DNA of 64,000 bases. Origin: Bacteroidales bacterium. GTDB taxonomy: Bacteria; Bacteroidota; Bacteroidia; Bacteroidales; Muribaculaceae. The notes beneath the pieces were generated by a model, which saw only the letters and a list, made by a program, of their open reading frames with translations, made no database searches and was not told the origin of the DNA. Positions 9,778 to 19,975 of this stretch are shown in pieces. Positions within the stretch are counted from its first letter, which is position 1. Each line of letters begins with the position of its first letter. The stretch spans positions 27,383-91,382 of the forward strand of contig SFFL01000008.1 of NCBI GenBank assembly GCA_004557825.1, read 5' to 3'. Made by a program: the position numbers and the translations under genes.

Positions 9778-12642
9778 ATGAACTGTTACAAATATCTAAT
9801 ATATATGGCTCTCGCAGCCGGTGTGCCCGTCACAGCAGCCGGAGCCAATTCCCCGGGGAAAGAGAAGGCCGACTCCGCCGCTACGCATGTGGCTTACAAT
9901 ACGGAGAACACTATCGACCTCGGCTACTTCGACGTGCCCGCCGACGCCCTCACCGGGGCTGTGTCTGTGGCTTACGGCTACCAAATGGCCAAGACGCCCG
10001 ACCCCAATATGGCCAAGACCCTCAACGGCCTGCTGCCCGGCCTGACCATCCGCGAGAATTCGCACATCCCCTCGCAGGGTGCTCCCTCCTCTGAGGACCC
10101 CGGCCTGCAGATGTGGATCCGCGGCCTCTCCACCGTCAACGGCACCACCCCGATGATGATTGTCGACGGTGTGCTCTGCCCCGGCACCAACTACGTATAC
10201 TTCACACCCGAAGAAGTGGAGTCGGTGACCGTGCTCAAGGATGCCGCCACCCTGGCGCTCTACGGCATTCAGGGCGCCAACGGCGTAATCTCCGTAAAGA
10301 CCAAGCGCGGCCAGATCGGCAAGCCCAACGTAGTGGTCACCTTCGACCAGTCGTTCCAGAAAATGTCGCGCCACCCGCGCATCTACTCCTCGCTGGAGTA
10401 TATCAACTTCCGCAATCAGGCCGGCTACAACGACGGTCTCGGCGCCTTCTCGCAGTTCTCGCAGTGGGATATCGACAACTACACCTCGATGGACGCCGAA
10501 GGATATGTCGACAACAACTGGTATGATATGTTCCGCGACAATCTCCAGCTGATGACCCGCGCAGGTGTGGCCGTGAGCGGTGGTACAGAGAAGGCTCGCT
10601 ACTTCACTTCAGTCAACTATCTGCACCAGACATCCAACTTCAAGACCGAGGAAAACGACAAGTACAACCCCGAGCCCAAGAGCGACTGGTACAACTTCCG
10701 CACAAACCTTGACCTGAAGTTCAACTCCTACCTCACCGGCTTCCTCTCGCTTGCCGGCAACATCAAGAACGAAAAGACTACCGGCGCCTCCACTGCCGCT
10801 GTCTACTCCTCGCTCTTCGCGCTGCCTCCCACAGCCTACGGCCCCCTCACTCCCATCGATGAGTTCTCCGGCGAAGGGAATCAGGTAGTGGTGACACAGA
10901 ACTGCACCAGCACCCCCTACGGTATGCTCAACCGTTCGGGCTACATCCGCACCCTCACCGTCAACGTGGCCGCACAGGCAGGTATCGGTGTCGACCTCGG
11001 ATTCCTCACCAAGGGACTTTCGTTTGACGCACGTATGGCCTACCAGGCTTCATCGGTCAACCAGACCTCTACCACACAGGACTACGAGCGCTGGATCCGC
11101 ACCAACGACCGCAACAGCCTATACTTCACCAAGTACGGCACCTCCGAGAATTCCAACCTCGCCTACGGCAAGGCTTCCTCGATGGACTGGAATCTCAACC
11201 TCTCCGGCCAGGTGAAATACCGCCGCATCTTCGGCGACCACTACGTGGATGCATTCGCCTACCTGATGTATCAGAATCAGGAGCTGCAGAAAAGCCCCTT
11301 CGCCTACAAGCGCGAGAGCATGGGCGTCACCGCCACCTACGGCTACCTCAACCGCTACTTCATCCGCGGCGACATCGGCTACACCGGCTCCGACCAGTTC
11401 AACAAAGACCACCGCTACATAGCCACCCCCGGCATCTCCGCCGCGTGGATTATCTCGCGTGAAAGCTTTATGCGCAACCTCACCTGGCTCGACAACCTGA
11501 AGCTCCGCGCCAGCTACGGCATCACCGCCAACGACCAGCTCGGCAGCGCCCGTATGCTCTACGCCGACTATCTCGACGTTTCCGGCAACGAGGGTCTGAT
11601 GGGCAACCCCGCCCTCACCGCCGAGAAGATGAAAAAGCAGAACTACGGCTTCGACCTCGGTCTGTTCCACGGCCTTAACATCAGCTTCGACTGGTACAAA
11701 TCGCGCACCGACAATATGCTCGTAGGCTCATCCAACGCTATCCCCTCCTTCCAGGGTGTGGCTCTGGGCAACTATCCCCGCACCAACACCGGCAAGATGG
11801 AGAACCACGGCTATGAGATTTCGGCTCTCTACACCCATAATTTCACCCGCGACCTCACCGTCACCATCGGCGGCTCGTTCGCCTACAACAAGAACAAGGT
11901 GATTTCAATCAACGAGACACGCCAGCCCAACGGCTCGGCCTACCTTACCCGCACCGAGGGCTTCTCCTACGGCACACCCTGGGGCTATCTGGTGGATTAT
12001 TCCAACGGCAACGGCTTCTTCAACTTCCCCGAAGAAATCGCAGCCTCGGGTCTGACCTACTCCTTCGGCACACCTCGCACCGGCGACCTGATTTATCAGG
12101 ACCTCAACGGCGACAAGGTGATTGACGAAAAGGATATGGCTCCCCTGGGTTATTCCTCCATACCCCGCCAGACCTACACCATTACCCTTGGCGCTTCCTG
12201 GAAAGGAATCGAAGTAAGCCTGCTTATGCAGGGCGCATCGAAAGTGTCGACAATGATGTCGGGCACCGGCATCTATGAGAACGCCTTCGACGGTGTGTTC
12301 ACCGACATTCACGAGCACGCCTGGACTCCCGAGCGCTGGAACAATGGCGAAGAAATCACCTTCCCCGCCCTTTCGCTCAACAAGTCCACCAACCATGTGG
12401 CCAGCGACTTCTTCTGCTGGGACGCCTCCTTCTTCCGCATCAAGAACATCGAGGTGGCCTACACACTGCCAAAGTTCATCTCCCGGAAAATCAAGGCCGA
12501 GGCTATCCGCATCTCCTTCCAGGGCCACAACCTCGCCACCTGGGACAATATGAAGTCGAAGTACATCGACCCGGAGGTAGGCTATCTCACCACATTCCAG
12601 CCCTTCCGTGTCTACAACATCGGTCTGAAGCTCACTTTCTAA
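9778..12642 (+). CDS. SusC/RagA-like TonB-dependent transporter without the usual N-terminal extension (pair 2)
   Basis: Second TonB-dependent importer, 954 aa. A signal peptide ('ALAAGVPVTAAGA') is followed by only a short segment before the plug; the CarboxypepD_reg-like domain and the 'DEVVVVGYG' linker of typical SusC proteins are missing, replaced by 'FDVPADALTGAVSVAYGYQ'. The plug is intact ('MMIVDGVLCPGTNYVYF', 'VTVLKDAATLALYGIQGAN') and the barrel runs to 'YNIGLKLTF'. The gap to its susD is 13 bp, so translation is probably coupled. It may handle a different fragment of the same glycan from pair 1, which is inference. The missing extension looks like a clean loss, since the frame starts directly with a good signal peptide. 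Confidence 0.92.
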   Translation: MNCYKYLIYMALAAGVPVTAAGANSPGKEKADSAATHVAYNTENTIDLGYFDVPADALTGAVSVAYGYQMAKTPDPNMAKTLNGLLPGLTIRENSHIPSQGAPSSEDPGLQMWIRGLSTVNGTTPMMIVDGVLCPGTNYVYFTPEEVESVTVLKDAATLALYGIQGANGVISVKTKRGQIGKPNVVVTFDQSFQKMSRHPRIYSSLEYINFRNQAGYNDGLGAFSQFSQWDIDNYTSMDAEGYVDNNWYDMFRDNLQLMTRAGVAVSGGTEKARYFTSVNYLHQTSNFKTEENDKYNPEPKSDWYNFRTNLDLKFNSYLTGFLSLAGNIKNEKTTGASTAAVYSSLFALPPTAYGPLTPIDEFSGEGNQVVVTQNCTSTPYGMLNRSGYIRTLTVNVAAQAGIGVDLGFLTKGLSFDARMAYQASSVNQTSTTQDYERWIRTNDRNSLYFTKYGTSENSNLAYGKASSMDWNLNLSGQVKYRRIFGDHYVDAFAYLMYQNQELQKSPFAYKRESMGVTATYGYLNRYFIRGDIGYTGSDQFNKDHRYIATPGISAAWIISRESFMRNLTWLDNLKLRASYGITANDQLGSARMLYADYLDVSGNEGLMGNPALTAEKMKKQNYGFDLGLFHGLNISFDWYKSRTDNMLVGSSNAIPSFQGVALGNYPRTNTGKMENHGYEISALYTHNFTRDLTVTIGGSFAYNKNKVISINETRQPNGSAYLTRTEGFSYGTPWGYLVDYSNGNGFFNFPEEIAASGLTYSFGTPRTGDLIYQDLNGDKVIDEKDMAPLGYSSIPRQTYTITLGASWKGIEVSLLMQGASKVSTMMSGTGIYENAFDGVFTDIHEHAWTPERWNNGEEITFPALSLNKSTNHVASDFFCWDASFFRIKNIEVAYTLPKFISRKIKAEAIRISFQGHNLATWDNMKSKYIDPEVGYLTTFQPFRVYNIGLKLTF

Positions 12643-12655
12643 CATCCATCCTCTG

Positions 12656-14464
12656 ATGAAAACAATATATAAAACCACTTTATATCCGGCTCTGGCCCTG
12701 CTACTGGGCTCCTGCGCCGACCTTGAGATGCCTGCCGACGGCCGTGCCAGCTACAACGACATCTTCGGCCAGTATGAGCGCACCTCACAGTATGCCACCA
12801 GCTGTATGGCGTATGTGGTGCAGCCGGGTCTGAGCATCGACGGCTCGCCGCTGGCCTCAGTCTGCGACGAGGCTCACGATGCCGACGACTATGCCGACGG
12901 CAATATCTCCAACTACTACAAGGGCGCTATGTCGCCTCTCTATAACCCCATCGGCGACTGCTGGGCGCACTATTACACCGGCATACGCCGCTGCAACACC
13001 TTCCTGCTCTACATCAACGACCCGGAATACTGCGCCGATACCTTCCGCGAGGAGGAGAAGCAGGGATGGATAGCTATGGTGCGCGTGGCCCGCGCTTACT
13101 ACTACCTGCAGCTGGCCAAGCGCTACGGCCCCATACCCCTGCTCACCATCCCCTACTCCACCGGTCACGACTACTCCACCGACCGCCGCGCCTCCTTTGA
13201 GGAAATCGCCGACTTCGTGATCTCCGAGTGTCAGCGCGCCCTCTCCACTCCCGAGCCTACCGGCACTTTCGGCTTCCGCTGGAACATCAACGACAACGAG
13301 CGCGGCAAACTCACCCGCGGTTTCGCTTACGCAGTGATGTCGGAAGCAGCCCTCTTCGCTGCCTCACCGCTGAATAACAACGGCGGCGCATCGAAGTACA
13401 CCTGGGATGTAGCTACCGAAATCACCAAGGAAGCGCTCGACCAGTGCCTCAACCACGGCTACGAGCTGTTCACCACCGCTCCGGCCAAGACTGTGGCCTA
13501 CAGCGCCTACGATTACTACTGCTTCACACAGAGCGACCCCTCGCGCTCGGTCGACAAGGAGACCATCTACGAGTCAACCGCACAGATGAACGTGTGGATG
13601 TACTGCGGCCTGCCCACCACTGCCGGTCAGACCCGCGCCGGCGCCTGCCCCTCGCAGGAGCTGGTCGACTGCTACGAGACCACCGACGGCCAGCCCGTAC
13701 TCAATCTTGAGCAGCCCTATCTCGACAGCGACCACCTCAAGCCCAACTACAACCGCGACAACACCATCTACAACCCTTCCGACCCCTACGCCAACCGCGA
13801 CCCGCGTTTCTACGGCTCAATCTACTACAACGGCGCCCTCCGCTATCTCGACGGACGCAAAGACCAGGTAGAGACCTATGTCGGCGGCTCCAGCGGCATC
13901 TCTGATGACGTGAACGACCGCCGCCACACCCGCACCGGCTACTATATGCGCAAGTTCAACAACTTCCGCTCGGGCATCGACCTGGCCGGCGACGGCTATA
14001 TGGCCGTTTACCGTCTGGCTGAGCTTTACCTCAACTTCGCCGAAGCTGCCTACCACTCCGCCGGACCCGACGTGCTGGTACAGTCGTCGGTCAAAGGGCA
14101 GGCTCTTTCGGCCCGCGGCGCCCTCGACGCCATCCGTGCCCGCGTGGGTATGCCCGCGCTGCCCCGCGGCCTTAGCAAAGAGCAGTTTGAGCTACGCTAC
14201 CGCAACGAGCGCCGCGTGGAGCTGGCCTTCGAGGAGAAACGCTTCTTCGACGTGCGCCGATGGAAGATTCTCGACCAGACCGACGGATTCGTCACCGGTA
14301 TGAAAATCGACATCAACTATGCCGGACAGTACACCTACACCCGCTTCAAGCTTATGGAGCGCCTCACCAACTCCGACAAGTATCTGCTCTTCCCCATCAA
14401 TCAGGACGACGTGACCAAGATGAACGATTACACCGGCGAAAACTGGCAGAATCCCGGCTGGTAA
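12656..14464 (+). CDS. SusD/RagB-like surface glycan-binding lipoprotein (pair 2)
   Basis: SusD homologue of 602 aa, partner of the transporter just upstream. Signal peptide with lipobox 'LLLGSCADLEMP' (Cys about residue 20). It shares with the first SusD the blocks 'DNERGKLTRGFAYAVMSEA', 'GQPVLNLEQPYLD', 'YANRDPRF', 'LDAIRARVGMPALPRGLSKE', 'RNERRVELAFEEKRFFDVRRW' and the C-terminal 'ENWQNPGW', so the two pairs look like relatives that have diverged rather than unrelated imports. The next gene is a lipoprotein 49 bp downstream, in the usual position of an additional surface glycan-binding protein. Confidence 0.95.
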   Translation: MKTIYKTTLYPALALLLGSCADLEMPADGRASYNDIFGQYERTSQYATSCMAYVVQPGLSIDGSPLASVCDEAHDADDYADGNISNYYKGAMSPLYNPIGDCWAHYYTGIRRCNTFLLYINDPEYCADTFREEEKQGWIAMVRVARAYYYLQLAKRYGPIPLLTIPYSTGHDYSTDRRASFEEIADFVISECQRALSTPEPTGTFGFRWNINDNERGKLTRGFAYAVMSEAALFAASPLNNNGGASKYTWDVATEITKEALDQCLNHGYELFTTAPAKTVAYSAYDYYCFTQSDPSRSVDKETIYESTAQMNVWMYCGLPTTAGQTRAGACPSQELVDCYETTDGQPVLNLEQPYLDSDHLKPNYNRDNTIYNPSDPYANRDPRFYGSIYYNGALRYLDGRKDQVETYVGGSSGISDDVNDRRHTRTGYYMRKFNNFRSGIDLAGDGYMAVYRLAELYLNFAEAAYHSAGPDVLVQSSVKGQALSARGALDAIRARVGMPALPRGLSKEQFELRYRNERRVELAFEEKRFFDVRRWKILDQTDGFVTGMKIDINYAGQYTYTRFKLMERLTNSDKYLLFPINQDDVTKMNDYTGENWQNPGW

Positions 14465-14513
14465 ACATTGAGGTTCTTCACTATCCTTTCACCTTTCAAA
14501 TTCACAGATTAAG

Positions 14514-15668
14514 ATGAAACATTATATAATGCTGCTGACCCTCCTCTGCGGGCTTTTCCTCAGCTCCTGCTCCGACGATGATAACGACAAGCAGGGCACA
14601 ATCAGCCCTGTCAGCGCCGTGGAGTGCAGCCCGTTCTACGGGTCGGTTATCCTGAAATGGCAGAATCCCACCGAGCCGGATTATTATTACACGCTCATCA
14701 CCTACACCAACTCGGCCGGTGAGACCGTAAACCGGAAAATCAGCTGCTATTCAGCCGACGCTTCGGGCGTGACATCGACAATTCTCCCCGGATTCACCGA
14801 CGAGAATCCCCACACCTTCACCCTCACTGCCTGCGGCCACGACGGAGCCACTTCGGCTCCCGTCACCGTAAGCGGTGCTGCTATGGCAGTAAGCGGAGCC
14901 GCACAGTATGTGCTCGACTCCGTCACCTTCACTCCCTACGAAGGAGGTGTGACTATGCAGTGGACCAATAACTCCGGCATCGGTGTGGAAATCTATGTGT
15001 GCTACACCAATGTCAACGGTATGTACATCGAGGACTACATCGACGCCAACACCTCCGGCACCAACCAGTTCACCGACCTTGGTTTCGGCGACACCGAGTT
15101 TACAGTCTACGCTCTTATCGACGACGACTCCGACAACCCCGTGCAGTCATCCACAAAGCTATTCACCTGCGCTCCCTCCGTCGACCCGCGTGACGTTTTC
15201 CACTTCTGGTATGACTTCAACCGTACCTCACCCGTCAACTTCGACTACGGCGTAGTGGGTATGACCATCGAACAGCTCGGCGAAGGGCACTACCGTATGG
15301 TAATGGATACCAACGCGGCCGAACGTTATATAATCTGGGAACCACTCGGGTCTCCGCTGCGGCGCACCGATATGGCACTCTCCTTTGAATATAAGAGTTC
15401 CGACAACTGCGCTCTTACACTCATTTACTATCCGTTCGACTGGGGGACCATCGGGCAGAACTATCACAACCTCGGCGAGCTATGGCAGGCCAACGACTGG
15501 CGCACCGTCACTTTCGATCTGGAGTCAAAGATTACATCTCTGCCCGTCAAGTGGGGCGACGCCAATTCGCAGATGCGATTCCAGTTTACCAACGACGGTA
15601 TGCTCCAGGTAGGCACTCCCCTCACCTTCGAGATCCGCAACGTAGTGCTCCGTCCCGCTGCACGCTAA
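14514..15668 (+). CDS. probable surface glycan-binding lipoprotein with Fn3-like domains
   Basis: Lipoprotein of 384 aa with lipobox 'LSSCSDDDNDKQG', including acidic residues directly after Cys as in exported surface lipoproteins of Bacteroides. Two fibronectin-III-like modules follow (about 35-125 and 130-220; 'VECSPFYGSVILKWQNP' and 'VTFTPYEGGVTMQWTNN'). Residues about 225-384 form a beta-sandwich-like module ('ALSFEYKSSDN', 'TPLTFEIRNVVLRP') that resembles the N-terminal module of the DUF5722 protein at 2423-4657. No catalytic motif is visible. Its position after susD is where SGBP-type proteins are encoded, so glycan capture is the likely role; that role is inference from context. Confidence 0.75.
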   Translation: MKHYIMLLTLLCGLFLSSCSDDDNDKQGTISPVSAVECSPFYGSVILKWQNPTEPDYYYTLITYTNSAGETVNRKISCYSADASGVTSTILPGFTDENPHTFTLTACGHDGATSAPVTVSGAAMAVSGAAQYVLDSVTFTPYEGGVTMQWTNNSGIGVEIYVCYTNVNGMYIEDYIDANTSGTNQFTDLGFGDTEFTVYALIDDDSDNPVQSSTKLFTCAPSVDPRDVFHFWYDFNRTSPVNFDYGVVGMTIEQLGEGHYRMVMDTNAAERYIIWEPLGSPLRRTDMALSFEYKSSDNCALTLIYYPFDWGTIGQNYHNLGELWQANDWRTVTFDLESKITSLPVKWGDANSQMRFQFTNDGMLQVGTPLTFEIRNVVLRPAAR

Positions 15669-15772
15669 CCTCAACCCATCGAAGTTGTGTCGAATCCTAT
15701 ATTAACGAATCGATGGCTATTTTGACACAGCCTCGACCGGCAACATTTCCTTGAATAGAAAACGCAAGAATA

Positions 15773-18700
15773 ATGTTTAAGAAATTCCTCATATCCTGTA
15801 TCGCCGTCGTCGCCGCAACCTCTGCGGCGATGGCCGGCGATGCATCCTCCTCTCAAAAAGCTATACCTAACCTGCAGAAAAACACTCCGGTGGATTTCTC
15901 GCAGGTGAAAATCAACGATTCTTTCTGGCTGCCGCTGCTGCACAAGCACGCCGCAGTGACCATCCCGGCCTGCCTCCGACAGTGCCAGGAATCTACCCAG
16001 CGCGTAAAGAATTTCGCCATAGCCGCAGGGCTGGAGAAAGGAGAATTCAAAGGCATTTTCTACGACGATTCCGATCTCTACAAGATGATTGAAGGGTGCT
16101 CCTACACTCTCATCAATCATCCCGACAAGGAGCTGGAGCGCCGCCTCGACCTCATTATCGACACCGTGGCAGCCGCACAGCAGCCCGACGGATATCTCAA
16201 CACCTACTACACCCTCGTGGAGCCCAACGGCCGCTGGACCAATATGGACCGCCACGAGATGTATTGCGCCGGACACCTTATGGAGGCGGCCGTGGCATAT
16301 TACAAAGCCACCGGCAAGCGCAAGCTCCTTGATGTGGCCATCCGCTTCGCCGACTATCTCGACCGCACTTTCGGTCCGGGCAAGCGCAATTGGGTGCCCG
16401 GCCATCAGGAAATCGAGCTGGCGCTGGTAAAGCTCTACCGTGTCACAGGCGAGAAGCGCTATCTCGACCTCTCGCGCTGGCTTCTGGAGCAGCGCGGCAG
16501 GGGCAACGGCGACTGGTCGAATTGCGGTCTCCCCGCCGAGCACTATATGGATGTGGTGCCGGCCTCGCAGCTCACCAATGTCACCGGCCACGGCGTAAGG
16601 GCCATGTATCAGTTCACCGGTATGGCCGATGTGGCAGCCGCAGCCGGCGACACTACCTATCTGGCAGCGCTCGACCGGATGTGGAACCAGATTACCGGCG
16701 CCAAAATGTATGCCACCGGCGGAATCTGCAACGTGAACCACGCCGAAGGATTCGCCGACGACTACGACCTTCCCAACAAGGAAGCCTACTGCGAGACCTG
16801 CGCCTCGGTGGGTATGTGCTTCTGGAATCAGCGTATGAATTCGCTGAAGGGCGACTCGAAATACATCGACGTGCTTGAGCGCGCGATGTACAACGGCGCC
16901 ATCGACGGCATCTCCCTTTCCGCCGACCATTTCTTCTACGTGAATCCTCTTGAAAGCGACGGCGGCCATCATCGCCAGCCCTGGTACGACACCGCCTGCT
17001 GCCCCTCGCAGCTCTCCCGCTTCCTTCCATCGGTCGGAGGATACATCTATGCCACCTCGCCCGGCACCCTCTGGCTCAACCTCTACATCGGCAACGATGC
17101 CACATTCACCATCGACGGCAAACCGGTGCAGGCTTCGTTGCGCACTCTCTACCCCAACGACGGCCACGTGGAGCTGACCCTCACCCCTGAAAAGGCACAG
17201 AAATTCACTCTGCGTCTGCGCCGCCCCGACTGGGCCGGGCAATTCAATGTCAGCGTCAACGGCAAGCGCGTGAAAGCCACCTCATCGCAGGGCTATCTCT
17301 GCATCACCCGCAATTGGAAACCGGGCGACAAGGTAGAGGTGGATATGCCTATGGAGGTAGAAGTATGCGCAGCCGACCCGCGCGTGAAAGCCGACCTGGG
17401 CAAACGCTATCTGCGCCGCGGACCCATCGTCTACTGCATGGAGGGCATCGACAACCCCGACTATGCCACTGCCTACCTCTCCCCCTCAACCGAATACACC
17501 GCAGAGTGGCGTCCCGACCTGCTTGGCGGCTGCACAGTAATCACCGCCCGTGAAGGCAACTCCACCCTCTCCGCCCATGAAGGCAACTACACCCTCACCT
17601 TCATCCCCTATCACCTCTGGGACAACCGCGACGCCACCCCTATGAAGGTCTGGGTCGACTACAAACACCACCGCCAACAAATCCGCACCGATTCGCTGAT
17701 GAATTTCGGGTGGAAATATCACCTCGGAGACGCACCTGAGGCCCGCAATCCCGGATTCGACGACTCCGACTGGACAACTGTAGATGTACCCCACGACGGA
17801 AGCATCCACGGAGACTATGATAAGGAAGGCTCCACACAGGAAAACGGCTTCCGTCCGCGCAACATCGGCTGGTACAGGAAGCGTTTCACTCTGCCCCGTT
17901 CCGAAATTGAGGGCAAACGCATCACCTTAGAGTTTGAAGGCGTTTACCGCGACGCACAGGTATGGATCAACGGCGACTCATTAGGTCGGCAGCTCAACGG
18001 TTATGTCGGATTCACCTATGACATAACCGACCATATCATCCCCGACCAAGAGAATGTGATAGCCGTTCGCTACGACAACACCTATCTGAGTTCCCGCTGG
18101 TACACCGGCGAAGGCATCTACCGCAATGTGTGGATGCACATCACCTCCCCCATAAGCATCGCCGAAAACGGCACATATATCACCACCCCCTACATCGACG
18201 ACAATAAAGCCAATGTAGCAATTCAGACCGAGGTTGTAAACAGTTCCGATGCAACCCGGCTCGTGACACTGCACACCGACATTTTCGCTCCCGATGGCAA
18301 AAAGGTGAAGGCCCTCACAGCTGTAGCACCTATAACAAAGCACAGCTCATATATCTTCAAGCAGGACGCAGCTGTCAACTCTCCCGAAAGGTGGGATGTA
18401 GACTCCCCGGCATTATACACTGCCCTGAGCACACTTGTCGCAGGCAACGACACCATCGACACTTACAGCACCCGCTTCGGTATCCGCGACATTCAGTTCA
18501 CTGCCGACCAAGGCTTCCTTCTGAACGGCCGCAAACTGTTTCTTAAAGGGGTGAATCTTCATCACGATTTAGGTCCGCTTGGAAGCGCCTTCTATGAAAA
18601 AGGTATGCGCCGTCGTCTGCAAGGACTCAAAGAAATGGGCTGTAATGCTATCAGACTTGCCCATAATCCTCACGCCAAAGCAGTACTCAATCTTTGCGAC

Positions 18701-19969
18701 GAGATGGGCATATTGGTCTTCGACGAATGTTTCGACAAATGGGATACACCCAAATGGAATCATTACGGAATCGACGCAAAATTTGAAGACAACTGGCAGA
18801 AAGACCTGGAATGGTTTATAAAACGCGACCGGAATCATCCCTCTATCTTCATCTGGAGCGTTGGCAACGAAGTATACGATACCGGCACTGTTAACCGAAT
18901 GGATGAATACTTTGTGCCGATGTTGAAAAAGATGGTGGATTTTATACATAAGAACGAGCCTACACGTAAAGTCACCTGCGGTATGTTCCCGGTTCGCGAT
19001 GAATCGCAGCCCACTCCGTTTGCCTTTGAAATGGATGTAGTTAGCGACAACTATATGGCCAACTACTACGAACGCGACCACAAGAATTTCCCGCAACTCA
19101 TATTGATGCAGAGCGAGACCAGTACTCGCAACGATGGAGAGGATTTCTTCATATATGATCACTCATATCACTGCGGACAATTCTACTGGGGTGGCACCGA
19201 CTATCTGGGTGAATCCATTGACTGGCCTGCAAAGTTCTGGAATGGTATCATCGACTACTGCGATTTCTGGAAACCGCAGAGCTATTACATACAGAGCATC
19301 TATTCCGACAAGGATATGGTAAAAATCGCTGTCCACGGCGTCAACGACAACAGAGTGGATGTGATGTGGAACAACGTAGCACTCAACTTCCGCGATTTGT
19401 CATTGGGATGGAACTGGCCCGACAATCAGCCGCTCGAACTGTTTACATATACCAACGCCGACGAGGTAGAGCTTTTCCTCAACGGCGAATCGCAGGGTGT
19501 GAAGCAGACCAAGGACTTCCCTACCAGGAAAATTTCCTGGCAGCTCAATTTCAAGCCAGGCACCATCAAGGCCATAGCCCGCAAAGCAGGGAAAGAGGTA
19601 GCCGTAGATGAAATCAAGACTGCAGGCAAACCCCACGCCATCATTCTTTCGCCCGATACTACCACAGTGCATTCCGACGGAATGGATCTGGCGTATATCA
19701 CCGTGAATGTCGTAGACAAGGATGGCGTAACAGTGCCCTACGCCGACAATGATATCAATTTCTCGGTAGAAGGCTCCGGCACACTTGCCGGCTTAGGCAA
19801 CGGCGACCGCTCCTCCGGAGAGGCCTTCGATGGCAAATCCCGCAAAGCCTTCAATGGTAAATGTCTTGCCATAATCCGCAGCTCACGTCAGCCCGGCCAA
19901 ATAAAAATCAAAGCCACGTCCAAAGGACTAAAGCCGGCCTCTCTCACCCTCAACGCCGCCAACCGGTGA
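15773..19969 (+). CDS. GH127-GH2 fusion enzyme (beta-L-arabinofuranosidase-like plus beta-galactosidase-like)
   Basis: A 1398-aa protein with a signal peptide ('AVVAATSAAMAGDAS') and two complete glycosidases. Residues about 35-635 are GH127: Glu325 (acid/base), 'ETCAS' Glu341 and Cys343, and 'ACCPS' Cys409/Cys410 match the acid/base, zinc ligands and Cys nucleophile described for HypBA1, including the 16-residue spacing between the two Glu. From about 640 a full GH2 starts ('LMNFGWKYHLGD'), with sugar-binding, Ig-like and TIM-barrel domains: Glu1033 in 'WSVGNEV' (acid/base), Glu1115 in 'MQSETST' (nucleophile), then C-terminal DUF4982 and Ig-like modules. GH127 members act on beta-L-arabinofuranose or, in the RG-II system, aceric acid. 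G+C falls near the junction (38/60 at 16561-16620, 28/60 at 18661-18720), hinting at separate origins. Confidence 0.92.
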   Translation: MFKKFLISCIAVVAATSAAMAGDASSSQKAIPNLQKNTPVDFSQVKINDSFWLPLLHKHAAVTIPACLRQCQESTQRVKNFAIAAGLEKGEFKGIFYDDSDLYKMIEGCSYTLINHPDKELERRLDLIIDTVAAAQQPDGYLNTYYTLVEPNGRWTNMDRHEMYCAGHLMEAAVAYYKATGKRKLLDVAIRFADYLDRTFGPGKRNWVPGHQEIELALVKLYRVTGEKRYLDLSRWLLEQRGRGNGDWSNCGLPAEHYMDVVPASQLTNVTGHGVRAMYQFTGMADVAAAAGDTTYLAALDRMWNQITGAKMYATGGICNVNHAEGFADDYDLPNKEAYCETCASVGMCFWNQRMNSLKGDSKYIDVLERAMYNGAIDGISLSADHFFYVNPLESDGGHHRQPWYDTACCPSQLSRFLPSVGGYIYATSPGTLWLNLYIGNDATFTIDGKPVQASLRTLYPNDGHVELTLTPEKAQKFTLRLRRPDWAGQFNVSVNGKRVKATSSQGYLCITRNWKPGDKVEVDMPMEVEVCAADPRVKADLGKRYLRRGPIVYCMEGIDNPDYATAYLSPSTEYTAEWRPDLLGGCTVITAREGNSTLSAHEGNYTLTFIPYHLWDNRDATPMKVWVDYKHHRQQIRTDSLMNFGWKYHLGDAPEARNPGFDDSDWTTVDVPHDGSIHGDYDKEGSTQENGFRPRNIGWYRKRFTLPRSEIEGKRITLEFEGVYRDAQVWINGDSLGRQLNGYVGFTYDITDHIIPDQENVIAVRYDNTYLSSRWYTGEGIYRNVWMHITSPISIAENGTYITTPYIDDNKANVAIQTEVVNSSDATRLVTLHTDIFAPDGKKVKALTAVAPITKHSSYIFKQDAAVNSPERWDVDSPALYTALSTLVAGNDTIDTYSTRFGIRDIQFTADQGFLLNGRKLFLKGVNLHHDLGPLGSAFYEKGMRRRLQGLKEMGCNAIRLAHNPHAKAVLNLCDEMGILVFDECFDKWDTPKWNHYGIDAKFEDNWQKDLEWFIKRDRNHPSIFIWSVGNEVYDTGTVNRMDEYFVPMLKKMVDFIHKNEPTRKVTCGMFPVRDESQPTPFAFEMDVVSDNYMANYYERDHKNFPQLILMQSETSTRNDGEDFFIYDHSYHCGQFYWGGTDYLGESIDWPAKFWNGIIDYCDFWKPQSYYIQSIYSDKDMVKIAVHGVNDNRVDVMWNNVALNFRDLSLGWNWPDNQPLELFTYTNADEVELFLNGESQGVKQTKDFPTRKISWQLNFKPGTIKAIARKAGKEVAVDEIKTAGKPHAIILSPDTTTVHSDGMDLAYITVNVVDKDGVTVPYADNDINFSVEGSGTLAGLGNGDRSSGEAFDGKSRKAFNGKCLAIIRSSRQPGQIKIKATSKGLKPASLTLNAANR

Positions 19970-19975
19970 CGCGCT

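Noticed and set aside
15671..17242. Long open frame (about 520 codons) on the minus strand opposite the GH127 part
   Set aside because: Mirror frame of a GC-rich gene; composition is low-complexity Val/Gly/His-rich, with no domain and a real conserved enzyme on the other strand.
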